Positions 16,979 through 24,965 of a DNA stretch of 64,000 nucleotides are shown piece by piece. Under the pieces are notes generated by a model that ran no database searches, was not told the DNA's origin, and saw only the letters and a list, made by a program, of their open reading frames with translations. A program made the translations under genes and the position numbers. The stretch comes from Arthrobacter sp. EM1 (GTDB lineage Bacteria; Actinomycetota; Actinomycetes; Actinomycetales; Micrococcaceae). How positions within the stretch are numbered: position 1 is the first letter of the stretch; each line of letters opens with the position of its first letter. Location: assembly GCF_029964055.1 (NCBI RefSeq), contig NZ_CP124836.1, positions 1,984,001-2,048,000 on the forward strand, given 5' to 3'.

Positions 16979-17583
16979 GCCTTGATGCCCAGGTTCTGCA
17001 GCGCCTGGTGTGCGGTGGGCTCATTGACCGAACGGTTCCAGGGCATCTTGGAAAGCATCTGGCCCATGGCGCAGCTGTTGGTCGCAGCCGAGAACGTCAG
17101 CCCGGCGCCAATGCCGCCGGCGAGCAGGCCCAGTTTCGGCGAGAGGAACCTGCTGCCCACCACACTGGCCAAGACCAGGGATCCGGCTGTCATCCGGACC
17201 TGGCGTTCCATGGCCCAGGTGCTTTTGCCCTTGACTACGTTGCCGCCGGCGGCAGCGAAGGCAGGAACCCCGCCGGCCAGCACGCTGGCGCTGCCCAGGC
17301 CAACGGCGTCGAGGTACTTTCGGGCCTGTTCGGCCCGGCTTCCGGACTGGCACACCAGGACCACGCGGGTGCCCATCTTGGTGGCAAACTCTTCAGTATG
17401 TTCACTGAGCATGGGCAGCGGAACATGGTAAGAGCCCTTGATATGCAAGGAATCAAACTCGGCGCCGCTGCGAACATCGATCACCATCAGGTCATCGTGG
17501 TTGTCCTCCCAGTCCTTCAGGGTGGACGCGTCAATGGTCTGCGGCGCGGGGCGGGCTGAGGCGGTGTTGGGTGCGATAGTCAT
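16975..17583 (-). CDS. Rhodanese domain protein with C-terminal DUF2892-type membrane part
   Basis: 202 residues. The rhodanese domain spans about 15-115: LMVIDVRSGAEFDSLHIKGS, then the active-site loop V-L-V-C-Q-S-G-S-R-A with its Cys, then VLAGGVPAF. The C-terminal part (about 120-180) has two hydrophobic helices (RMTAGSLVLASVVGSRFL, LAGGIGAGLTFSAATNSCAMGQML), as in the DUF2892 inner-membrane module. The family moves sulfane sulfur from persulfides. It is coupled to the TSUP gene by a 4-bp overlap and lies downstream of the 17690 rhodanese. Confidence 0.9.
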   Translation of the reverse strand: MTIAPNTASARPAPQTIDASTLKDWEDNHDDLMVIDVRSGAEFDSLHIKGSYHVPLPMLSEHTEEFATKMGTRVVLVCQSGSRAEQARKYLDAVGLGSASVLAGGVPAFAAAGGNVVKGKSTWAMERQVRMTAGSLVLASVVGSRFLSPKLGLLAGGIGAGLTFSAATNSCAMGQMLSKMPWNRSVNEPTAHQALQNLGIKA

Positions 17584-17689
17584 AATCTCTTTCGGTCTGG
17601 CTTGGGCGGTTCCGGCGGTTGGGCGCGGAAGCGGAGGGTGGCCTGGCAGCTCAAAACTGGGAACGATGCCCCGGCACACCCGTAAGGGG

Positions 17690-17992
17690 TCAGCCTGTGG
17701 GGAGTCCGGCCGCGGTCCAGTCCAGCATCCCGCCGGTCATTGTGAAGGAAGTAAAGCCGGCCGCTGCCAACTGCTCGGCGGCGGCTTCGCTACGCCGGCC
17801 ACTGCGGCAGACGGCAACCACACGGCGGGATTTGTCCAACTCCCCCAGCCGGGCCGGCAATTCACCCAGTGGGATGTGCTTGGCTCCGGCGATCATGCCG
17901 GATGCAACTTCATCGGCCTCGCGAACATCCACAATCTGGATGTCGCTGTCCTTCTGGAGGTGGTCGCTAAGCTGCTGGGAGGTCATGTCCAT
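17690..17992 (-). CDS. Rhodanese domain protein
   Basis: 100 residues, a single rhodanese domain. It has I-Q-I-V-D-V-R-E-A-D-E, the active-site Cys loop V-V-A-V-C-R-S-G-R-R-S and a T-G-G-M-L-D-W segment near the end. It is the first gene of the three-gene unit running 17992 to 16214. A CstR-type palindrome lies 59 bp before its start. It is likely a soluble persulfide/thiosulfate sulfurtransferase. Confidence 0.92.
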   Translation of the reverse strand: MDMTSQQLSDHLQKDSDIQIVDVREADEVASGMIAGAKHIPLGELPARLGELDKSRRVVAVCRSGRRSEAAAEQLAAAGFTSFTMTGGMLDWTAAGLPTG

Positions 17993-18050
17993 GGGGTTGC
18001 ACCTTTCGGGATGCTGGTACGGCTACGTGGCGAATCCGGCCCTATACAAC

Positions 18051-18066
18051 ATACCCCTCGGGGTAT
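18051..18066. promoter_or_regulatory. CsoR/CstR-type operator before the rhodanese-TSUP unit
   Basis: ATACCCCTCGGGGTAT is palindromic apart from its two central bases. It has the same arms as two further sites at 18854 and 18933. Sites of this G/C-tract form are bound by CsoR-family sensors. It lies between the end of the sensor gene (18138) and the rhodanese start (17992). Confidence 0.8.
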
Positions 18067-18137
18067 GTGGTTTCAAATTTCAGGCCCGGGTCCGGGCCGA
18101 TCCCCTCGGCATCGACGTCCCGGGAGGCGCCGGCACC

Positions 18138-18470
18138 TCAGGCCAGGCGCAGGAACAATCCTCGTATTTCCTCAAGTGTGAGTTGCTGGCCCGCCGCGCC
18201 GTCGGGAGTTGTTGCCTCAGGTTCAGGCGGCGCCCCGGCGAGGCACTCGCCCATCGCTGCCGAAATGAGCTCGAAACCCGCCTTGTCCAAGGCGCCGCGG
18301 ACAGCCGAGAGCTGGGTGACTACACTCCCGCAATCGGGCCCGGACTCGACGGCGGCAATCAGGGCTGCGAGCTGCCCGTGGGCCCTTTTGAGCCGGTTGA
18401 CAGTCCGGCGCCGGCCGGCATTATTGCCCGGGGTTGGCGCCGGAACGCTGGCTACCGAGGACATGCTCAA
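18138..18470 (-). CDS. cstR: CsoR-family regulator of CstR (persulfide-sensing) type
   Basis: 110 residues with the CsoR core R-L-K-R-A-H-G-Q-L, Cys47 in G-P-D-C, Q-L-S-A-V-R-G-A-L, and Cys76 in G-E-C-L. The 29-residue Cys spacing is that of CsoR and CstR. The position of the copper-ligand His in CsoR, four residues before the second Cys, is Ala72 here. That favours the persulfide sensor CstR over a copper sensor, as do the rhodanese, TSUP and thioredoxin neighbours. It is coupled by a 4-bp overlap to the rhodanese gene upstream and is probably autoregulated from the site at 18854. Confidence 0.86.
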   Translation of the reverse strand: MSMSSVASVPAPTPGNNAGRRRTVNRLKRAHGQLAALIAAVESGPDCGSVVTQLSAVRGALDKAGFELISAAMGECLAGAPPEPEATTPDGAAGQQLTLEEIRGLFLRLA

Positions 18471-18796
18471 TCACTTCCGCGGCGATATAACACAGGGCCA
18501 TATGAAACGGGGTGACCATTGCGGTACCACTCAGTAATGCCGCCCAGGACGTTTACCGCGTCGTAGCCCTGCTCCACCAGGTGCGCTGTGGCCCGCGCAC
18601 TGCGCCCGCCGGAGGCGCACATAACGTAGACCGCACGCCCGATCGGAATGTCGCCCAGGGAGTGGCTCAGCCGCGACAGCGGCAGGTTCCTGGTGCCCGG
18701 AACATTGGCCTCGTTATACTCCTCAGCCTCCCGGACATCGATAATGGGGACCTCGGGTGCGAGCGCTGCCAGATCATCAACAGAAATGCCTTTCAT
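18467..18796 (-). CDS. Rhodanese domain protein, co-translated with the CstR-like gene
   Basis: 109 residues from ATG 18796. It has VPIIDVREAEEYNEANVPGT, the active-site loop V-Y-V-M-C-A-S-G-G-R-S-A and the V-L-G-G-I-T-E-W-Y-R-N-G-H-P-V end typical of GlpE-like rhodaneses. A longer open frame upstream runs over the divergent thioredoxin gene and is not real. A perfect palindrome lies 58 bp before the start. Confidence 0.9.
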   Translation of the reverse strand: MKGISVDDLAALAPEVPIIDVREAEEYNEANVPGTRNLPLSRLSHSLGDIPIGRAVYVMCASGGRSARATAHLVEQGYDAVNVLGGITEWYRNGHPVSYGPVLYRRGSD

Positions 18797-18853
18797 ACCG
18801 CTTTCCTTCCGGCCTCCCGGGGCTCCGGGCACGGGCCTAATTCTTCCATTGTG

Positions 18854-18869
18854 ATACCCCCGGGGGTAT
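18854..18869. promoter_or_regulatory. Perfect CstR-type palindrome upstream of the rhodanese-cstR pair
   Basis: ATACCCCCGGGGGTAT is a perfect 16-bp palindrome. It lies between the divergent rhodanese (start 18796) and thioredoxin (start 18960) genes, nearer the former. The identical site at 18933 serves the other side. Confidence 0.85.
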
Positions 18870-18932
18870 ATAGGCAAGCGCCGCCTCCCGAGCGGACAAT
18901 GTCCGGAACCCAACAAAGGAGCGGTTGCGGTT

Positions 18933-18948
18933 ATACCCCCGGGGGTAT
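18933..18948. promoter_or_regulatory. Perfect CstR-type palindrome upstream of thioredoxin
   Basis: A second exact ATACCCCCGGGGGTAT, here extended by one more matching base on each side (18932-18949). It ends 11 bp before the thioredoxin ATG, so it must overlap the transcript start or the 5' leader. That would place the repressor directly over the initiating polymerase. Confidence 0.85.
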
Positions 18949-18959
18949 ACAGTTGAGGC

Positions 18960-19325
18960 ATGGCAACCCTCGACATCTCCGAAAAGACCTTCAACGACAC
19001 CATTTCCGGCAATGACATTGTGCTGGTGGACTTCTGGGCATCATGGTGCGGCCCGTGCCGGATGTTTGCACCCACCTTCAGCAAGGCTTCGGAGGTGCAC
19101 GCCGACGTCGTGTTCGCCAAAGTCGACACCGAAGCCGAACAAGGCCTCTCCGCGGCCGCCAACATCACCTCCATCCCCACCCTGATGGTGTTCCGCGAGG
19201 GCATCCTGGTCTTCTCCCAGCCCGGCGCCATGAACGCCGCCGGCCTTGAGGAGCTCATCACCGCCGTGAAGGGGCTCGACATGGAGGACGTCCGCAGCAA
19301 GATGTCCACCGCAGCCGCGTCCTGA
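18960..19325 (+). CDS. trxA: Thioredoxin
   Basis: 121 residues with the redox site W-A-S-W-C-G-P-C-R at about 31-39, the cis-Pro segment S-I-P-T-L-M-V-F and the usual A-K-V-D strand. It carries a C-terminal extension of about 15 residues. The start has only a short GAGG ahead of it because the operator lies immediately upstream. Within this locus it most likely reduces protein or small-molecule persulfides made by the rhodaneses. The 38-residue Cys-rich gene follows. Confidence 0.93.
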   Translation: MATLDISEKTFNDTISGNDIVLVDFWASWCGPCRMFAPTFSKASEVHADVVFAKVDTEAEQGLSAAANITSIPTLMVFREGILVFSQPGAMNAAGLEELITAVKGLDMEDVRSKMSTAAAS

Positions 19326-19397
19326 CCACTCACTAGCGCCCTCAAGACAGGGCTCCCAGCCGAATCAGCTTCACCACCACAACCAAGGAGAAAACCA

Positions 19398-19514
19398 ATG
19401 TGTAGTCCCGTCCGTTGCAACAGCTGTGGCAAGATCACCTGGGCCGGTTGCGGCGAGCATGTCGATTCCGTTATGGCCGACGTCGCCGCAGAACAGCGCT
19501 GCACCTGCAAGTAA
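19398..19514 (+). CDS. 38-residue Cys-rich microprotein downstream of thioredoxin
   Basis: ATG 19398 has AAGGAG eight bases upstream and a TAA at 19512-19514. The protein has six Cys in 38 residues: Cys2, a C-N-S-C pair at 7 and 10, Cys18 in G-C-G, and C-T-C at 35-37; His21 is also present. The CxxC/CxC layout suggests a small zinc-binding or persulfide-carrying protein. It lies 72 bp after the thioredoxin and is followed by a strong hairpin, so the two are probably one transcript under CstR control. I do not recognise a named family. Confidence 0.75.
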   Translation: MCSPVRCNSCGKITWAGCGEHVDSVMADVAAEQRCTCK

Positions 19515-19520
19515 TCCGAC

Positions 19521-19571
19521 GGCGGGCCGGGAAGCTTCTTCACCAACTGGTGGAAGGCTTTCCGGCCCGTC
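19521..19571 (+). terminator. Hairpin terminator after the thioredoxin/microprotein unit
   Basis: CGGGCCGGGAAGC (19523-19535) pairs with GCTTTCCGGCCCG (19557-19569) with one mismatch, over a 21-nt loop. It starts nine bases after the microprotein stop. Confidence 0.65.
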
Positions 19572-19680
19572 TTCGCAGCGCTCCGGGGACCGCCCTGGGC
19601 TAGCATAAGCAGACGGCGTAGCTTCGCTCCACTTCGCACCCGACGCCCTCTTGACCGCCTGCCCGAGGGGATCCACCGCC

Positions 19681-20727
19681 ATGTCAGACACCGCCGCAAC
19701 CCGCTCCGCTGAAGGTTCCGGCGGCTCCCCGGGCGGCTCCGGCAAACCTGTCCGGTGGGGAATCCTGGGCACCGGATTCATCGCGGGGCTGCAGACCTCG
19801 GATCTGGTCGGGCACGGTTTCAGCGTGCAGGCGGTGGGATCCCGCGAGCCGGCGAGAGCCAGGGAGTTTGCCGCTGGATTTCAGCTGCAGTCTTCCCATG
19901 GCAGCTATGCAGCCCTGGTAAACGACCCCGACGTCGATGTTGTGTACATTGCTTCGCCGCACCCCTTTCACTACGAGCACGCGTTGCTGGCCCTCAACGC
20001 CGGAAAGCACGTGCTGGTCGAAAAGCCGTTTGCCATGAATGCGTGGCAGGCCCGGGCCGTGGTGGACCTGGCCGAGTCGAGCGGACTGGTTGCCCTTGAG
20101 GCCATGTGGACGCGCTATCTGCCGCACATGGTCCGTATTCGTGAGTTGATCCGTTCAGGGGCCCTCGGCGACGTCCGGACGCTGATTGCGGACCACAACC
20201 AGAACCTGCCCAAGAACCCGGAGCACCGGCTCAACGATCCCGCCCTCGGCGGTGGCGCCCTCCTTGACCTGGGTATTTACCCGGTGTCCTTCGCCTTCGA
20301 TGTGTTCGGGAACCCCACCAGGATCCAGGGAGCCGCCAGCATGACAGCTACCGGCGTCGACCGCCAGAGCTCGATGATCTTCGACTATCCGGATGGACAG
20401 CAGGCCGTCCTGCAGTGCGCGCTGGACACCGCGGGGCCCAACCGGGCCGCCGTCATCGGCACCGAAGGCCGCATCGAAATCGATCCGGTCTGGTACACCC
20501 CCACCGGCTTCACCCGGTACGACGACGGCGGCACCGTCGTCGAGCGGTTCGACGAACCGGTCACCGGCCGCGGCATGCAGTACCAGGCGTGGGAAATCGA
20601 GCGGCTCATTGCCGCCGGCGCAACGGCAAACGATATCCTTTCGCCCCGCGAGAGTGTGCAGGTCATGCTGGCCCTGGACGCGGTCCGGAGCCAGATCGGG
20701 CTTTCTTACGCCAGCGACGAGCGGTAG
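19681..20727 (+). CDS. Gfo/Idh/MocA family oxidoreductase
   Basis: 348 residues from ATG 19681. The Rossmann motif G-I-L-G-T-G-F-I-A lies at about 26-34, then I-A-S-P-H-P-F-H-Y-E-H and the family signature E-K-P-F-A-M-N with its Lys. The C-terminal domain has GGGALLDLGIYPVSFAFDVFG, which includes the D-x-x-x-Y/H active-site pattern. These NAD(P)-dependent enzymes act on sugars, inositols or trans-dihydrodiols. The specific substrate is not known. The P-type ATPase starts 9 bp downstream. Confidence 0.9.
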   Translation: MSDTAATRSAEGSGGSPGGSGKPVRWGILGTGFIAGLQTSDLVGHGFSVQAVGSREPARAREFAAGFQLQSSHGSYAALVNDPDVDVVYIASPHPFHYEHALLALNAGKHVLVEKPFAMNAWQARAVVDLAESSGLVALEAMWTRYLPHMVRIRELIRSGALGDVRTLIADHNQNLPKNPEHRLNDPALGGGALLDLGIYPVSFAFDVFGNPTRIQGAASMTATGVDRQSSMIFDYPDGQQAVLQCALDTAGPNRAAVIGTEGRIEIDPVWYTPTGFTRYDDGGTVVERFDEPVTGRGMQYQAWEIERLIAAGATANDILSPRESVQVMLALDAVRSQIGLSYASDER

Positions 20728-20736
20728 CGGCCGCCA

Positions 20737-23406
20737 GTGCCACCGGCTAAGGACGCGAAGCCCGTGCCGTGGCATGCGTTGGACTCGGCAGCCGTCTTTG
20801 CCAGGCTGACGTCCGGGCCCTCCGGACTCACCGCAGCGGAGGCGTCCCGTCGACTGGGCGATGCCGGGTCCAACGAACTGACCGTCGCAGCAGCCACGCC
20901 CTGGTGGCGGGTGCTGGTGCGGCAGTTCGTCAGCCCGTTGATTGGGATCCTGTTGACCGCCGCCGTGGTCACCCTCATTCAGCAGCACTGGGTGGATTCC
21001 GGCGCGATTTTCCTCATCCTGTGTATCAATGCCGCCCTCGGGTATGTCCAGGAGCGCAAGGCTGAGGCTGACGTCCGGGCGTTGCAATCGCTCTCCACGC
21101 CCTCATGCAGGGCCTTGCGGGACGGCACCGAACAGGTGGTTGCCGGGCCTGAGATTGTGCCCGGCGATGTGGTGCTGCTCGAAAGCGGTGAACGTGTCCC
21201 GGCCGATCTCCGGCTCTTCGAAACCACCGGCCTGCAGCTGGACGAGTCTATGCTCACCGGCGAGCCCTTCGCCGCCACCAAACGCACCGAACAGCTGCCG
21301 GCCGATGTTTCCGACGCGGATCGGGCAAATATTGCCTACAGCGGCACGTTCGTGGGCAGTGGGAGGGGCAAGGGAATTGTTGTTGCGACCGGGGCCGGAA
21401 CTGCGCTGGGTGAAATCAATGCCCTCGTCCAGGGCCCACCGGGCAAATCACCGCTGCAGCTGCTCACCCGGAACCTGGAACGACGAATTGGCCTGATCAT
21501 CCTTGCGGCACTTGTCTTCATCTTCATCGCCGGGCTGGTGCTGGGAAACGACGTCTCCACCATGTTCCGGATATCCGTGGGACTGGCGGTAGCCACCATC
21601 CCGGAGTCCCTTCCCATCGTGCTCACCGTGGCCCTCAGCCTCGGCGTGTCAAGGATGGCGAAGCGCAATGCCATCATCCGCACCCTGCCCGCCGTCGAGA
21701 CCCTGGGCTCCACCACAGTCATCGGATCAGACAAAACAGGGACCCTGACCGAGAACCGGTTGACGGTGGAAAGGCTTTGGACCACTGCGGGCCCCCTGGA
21801 GATTTCGGCCGGAGACCACGACGGCGGCGCGGACACGGCCCTTGTCCGGGCTGTTCTGCGTGCCGGTGCCTTGACCAACGAGGCAACGCTCTCCTCCGAG
21901 GACGAGGACTTGGAGTACTCCGGCGACGCCGTTGATGCTGCCATGGCGAAAACCGCCGTGGCCCGGGGCGCCATCAGTGAACAGGACCGTACCGCCCAGG
22001 CCCTGCGCCACCAGCCCTATGAACCGCATCTGCGGTACTCGCAGACAATCCACGCCGACGCCCAAGGCGGGCGGACGCTGTACGTCAAAGGGTCCCCGGA
22101 AGCGGTCATGGACGCAGCCGGCACAATGGCCGGCCGGGCCGGCGAGGACCCGCTGGACAAGGCATTGATCCATGCGGCCAATGCGGAGATGGGCCGGGAT
22201 GGCCTGCGCGTTATCGCCACCGGGTCCCGCAGCCTGGCCGCCGGCGAGGAAATCCCTGCCGTATTGCCGCCCCCGTCCGGGCTTATGTTCCTTGGCATGG
22301 AAGGAATGACCGACCCGCCCCGGGCCGGAGTGGCTGACGCGATCGCACGGTGCCGGCTGGCCGGAATCAAAGTCATGATGATCACCGGCGACCACCCGGT
22401 CACCGCGACGGCCATCGCCGGGCGGCTCGGGCTCTCGACGGACAAACCTGCCCTGACCGGTTCCGAAATAGCGGAGCTGGACGATCACATGCTCGCCGCC
22501 CGCCTGCAACAGACTTCCGTCGCGGCCCGGGTCTCCCCGGTGGAGAAACTCAGGATCGTCCACGCCCTCCAGAACGCCGGCAACGTGGTGGCCGTCACCG
22601 GCGACGGCGTCAATGACGCCCCGGCGCTCCGGGCCGCAACGATTGGCGTCGCGATGGGCCAATCCGGCACGGACGTGGCCCGGGAAGCAGCCGACGTCGT
22701 TTTGACCGATGACAACTTCGTCACCATTGTGCACGCGGTAGAAGAAGGCCGGGTCACTTTCGCCGCCATCCGCAAAACCACGTATTTCCTGCTCTCCACC
22801 GGGGCCGCAGCGTTGGTAGCTGTGACGTTGAGCGTCTTCGCCGGCACTCCCCTGCTGTTCCTTCCCGTGCAGATGCTGTGGATGAACGTGGTGACCAACG
22901 GGGTCCAGGACATTGCCCTGGCGTTCGAACCGGCGGAAGGTGATGAACTCAGCCGCCCTCCGCGGCCCCCCTCCGACGGAATCCTTTCACGCACCCTCTG
23001 GTTCCGGGCCGGAATCACCGGTGCCTGGATGGCGCTGGCAGTGCTTTTGAGCTTCATCGTGGAGCTGCATGCGGGTTACCCCGAAATCCATGCCAGGACC
23101 CTGGCGCTGACAGTGTTCGTGATGCTCAGTTTCTTCCAGGTCTTCAGTTCCCGGGCCGAGAACAAGTCGCTTTTCCAGCTCAGGCTGCTGGCCAACAAGC
23201 CGCTCCTTTTTACTTCCGTGGCCGCACTCGGCCTGCACTGGGCCGTCATGAGCTGGCCGCTCACCGCCGGACTGCTCGAGCTCACTGCGTTGAGCGCCGG
23301 GGAATGGCTCCTTTGCGCGGCCATCGGATCGACAGTGCTGATCATTGTCGAAGCAGAAAAGGCGGTCCGGCGCTGGGCCCACCGCCACGATGCCCCGGCC
23401 ACGTAA
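20737..23406 (+). CDS. P-type cation-transporting ATPase (P2-like)
   Basis: 889 residues from GTG 20737. All P-type landmarks are present: an N-terminal cation_ATPase_N segment (SGLTAAEASRRLGDAGSNEL), actuator L-T-G-E-P-F, helix-4 motif I-P-E-S-L-P, phosphorylation site D-K-T-G-T-L-T with Asp332, and hinge T-G-D-G-V-N-D-A-P-A-L. Helix 6 reads N-V-V-T-N-G-V-Q-D-I-A-L-A-F-E-P, which differs from the usual calcium-pump N-x-x-T-D pattern. The transported ion may be Ca2+, Mn2+, Na+ or H+. It has a normal core with no heavy-metal CxxC domain. Confidence 0.92.
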   Translation: MPPAKDAKPVPWHALDSAAVFARLTSGPSGLTAAEASRRLGDAGSNELTVAAATPWWRVLVRQFVSPLIGILLTAAVVTLIQQHWVDSGAIFLILCINAALGYVQERKAEADVRALQSLSTPSCRALRDGTEQVVAGPEIVPGDVVLLESGERVPADLRLFETTGLQLDESMLTGEPFAATKRTEQLPADVSDADRANIAYSGTFVGSGRGKGIVVATGAGTALGEINALVQGPPGKSPLQLLTRNLERRIGLIILAALVFIFIAGLVLGNDVSTMFRISVGLAVATIPESLPIVLTVALSLGVSRMAKRNAIIRTLPAVETLGSTTVIGSDKTGTLTENRLTVERLWTTAGPLEISAGDHDGGADTALVRAVLRAGALTNEATLSSEDEDLEYSGDAVDAAMAKTAVARGAISEQDRTAQALRHQPYEPHLRYSQTIHADAQGGRTLYVKGSPEAVMDAAGTMAGRAGEDPLDKALIHAANAEMGRDGLRVIATGSRSLAAGEEIPAVLPPPSGLMFLGMEGMTDPPRAGVADAIARCRLAGIKVMMITGDHPVTATAIAGRLGLSTDKPALTGSEIAELDDHMLAARLQQTSVAARVSPVEKLRIVHALQNAGNVVAVTGDGVNDAPALRAATIGVAMGQSGTDVAREAADVVLTDDNFVTIVHAVEEGRVTFAAIRKTTYFLLSTGAAALVAVTLSVFAGTPLLFLPVQMLWMNVVTNGVQDIALAFEPAEGDELSRPPRPPSDGILSRTLWFRAGITGAWMALAVLLSFIVELHAGYPEIHARTLALTVFVMLSFFQVFSSRAENKSLFQLRLLANKPLLFTSVAALGLHWAVMSWPLTAGLLELTALSAGEWLLCAAIGSTVLIIVEAEKAVRRWAHRHDAPAT

Positions 23407-23444
23407 CGTCCGCCGGGTATCCTGCGGCACGATGCCGGCCGTCA

Positions 23445-24866
23445 TCAGCGCAACGGGTCTCCGCCGGACACGGCCGTCCTGACGTGCTCATACTTGTCCA
23501 CCAGCATGCGTTTTTCCGCGCTTGTATAGCTGTGCAACTCCATACTTTCGCGCACCTCGCCCAGCCCGCTGTGCAGTGCCTCCAGCGCAGCCCCTCGCCG
23601 GTCACACCAGGCGACCTCTTCGAACAGTGCCAGGAGCCTGCTTCCAACCGCAGCGTCCTGAAGGCCGTAGTGGCGGATTTGCGATACGGCAATGGACAAA
23701 AATTCGTAAAACCGGGGCCGGGCCAGGATGACCCGGACCGTGCCGTCAGAGTCTCTAATCCGCTCGTCACTAAGGTCGCGCCCCACCAGTTCGCACAACA
23801 GGCTGGACAAGTGTCCGATGACGTGGACCGCCGTCGTCGGATCGTTGGTCCCGGGAGACAATGCCCGGGCCGCGACATCGGCCAGCTGGCGGAAACCAAA
23901 GGCGGGATCCTGGTCGTCGGTGCGTTCAAAGCCGATCGTCACCTCGGCACCGATCTTCGCCGTGAGCTCCTCCAACTCCGCGGACGAAAACGCCCTACCG
24001 GCCGAAGCCCAGACCGTGGCGAACGGAACGCCGGCAATAAGGGAAGCCCCGGGCCGCTGATCGAGCCGGATGACTGCCCCGGACTTCCGGGCGGCCGCAG
24101 CCAGGCCTGCAGCGTCGACGGCGGACAGAAAACCCGAGGACGAGGACATAATCCGTTGACCCCGCGGGTTTTCCGCTACGCCAACGGCGGTGGCCGCGCC
24201 GACGCTGGGCGGTGCGTCCGTGGCTCCCGGTGCCTGGTACTGCGGAATGACGCGCCGAATGGTGGCCGAGGTTGCCGTGTGGACATTGCGCATCATCGAC
24301 TCGACGCGGATCTCACGGGTCAGATGCGCGAGGAACAGCACTAGACCCACAACGCTCGCGATGGCCAGCAGAAAAGCCACCGTGACGGCGATATCCGGGA
24401 CGAATTCGCTCCCGGTGGAGGTGCTGCTGCGGACAGTCCGCAGCACCGTCAGCGAATACGAGAACGTTCCCAGGAACAACGCCAGGGTCCCGTGCACAAA
24501 ACTGTCACTGGTGAACGTGCGCAGCAGCCGGGGCGAAAACTGGCTGCTGGCCAACTGCAGCGTCACGACCGTGAGGGAAAAGGTCAAGGAGGTGACCGTG
24601 ATGAGGGAGCCCGAAATCGACTGCAGGACTGCCCGGGCGGCTTCCGGCCCGCCGCTGAAGAGGTACCTCTGCAGCACTTCGGGCAGCTGCTGATCCACCA
24701 GGTCATCGAGTATCGGCAGTCCGACGCCCAGCGTGACGGCCAGCGCTACCGCCACGACCGGTAGGGGCCAGAGCCGGGAACGAAAGGCTGCGCGGATCGT
24801 GTAGATCCGCGCTCGAACGCTTGAAACGGCAGCTCTGCGGGGCTGTTTCTCCGTGGTGTCCCTCAT
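23445..24866 (-). CDS. DUF2254 family membrane protein
   Basis: 473 residues with four hydrophobic helices in the first 190 residues (PLPVVAVALAVTLGVGLPIL; ISGSLITVTSLTFSLTVVTLQLASSQFSPRLL; VHGTLALFLGTFSYSLTVL; VTVAFLLAIASVVGLVLFLAHLT) and a soluble C-terminal domain. The SQFSPR segment and D-V-A-A-R-A-L-S-P-G-T-N-D-P-T-T-A are diagnostic of DUF2254. The role is unknown. It is divergent from the cation/proton antiporter. Confidence 0.9.
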   Translation of the reverse strand: MRDTTEKQPRRAAVSSVRARIYTIRAAFRSRLWPLPVVAVALAVTLGVGLPILDDLVDQQLPEVLQRYLFSGGPEAARAVLQSISGSLITVTSLTFSLTVVTLQLASSQFSPRLLRTFTSDSFVHGTLALFLGTFSYSLTVLRTVRSSTSTGSEFVPDIAVTVAFLLAIASVVGLVLFLAHLTREIRVESMMRNVHTATSATIRRVIPQYQAPGATDAPPSVGAATAVGVAENPRGQRIMSSSSGFLSAVDAAGLAAAARKSGAVIRLDQRPGASLIAGVPFATVWASAGRAFSSAELEELTAKIGAEVTIGFERTDDQDPAFGFRQLADVAARALSPGTNDPTTAVHVIGHLSSLLCELVGRDLSDERIRDSDGTVRVILARPRFYEFLSIAVSQIRHYGLQDAAVGSRLLALFEEVAWCDRRGAALEALHSGLGEVRESMELHSYTSAEKRMLVDKYEHVRTAVSGGDPLR

Positions 24867-24965
24867 GATGCGAGTCTAATGGCCGTCCGCGCGCCTAGGA
24901 TGAAAGCCCAAGGACAGCACAATATGCGATCAAGCCGAGCTGTGGCTGTCGCCGGAGGGAATGCC

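Noticed and set aside
18138..18470. Copper-sensing CsoR
   Set aside because: The His ligand position is Ala and the neighbours are sulfurtransferases, not copper pumps, so a persulfide sensor is preferred.
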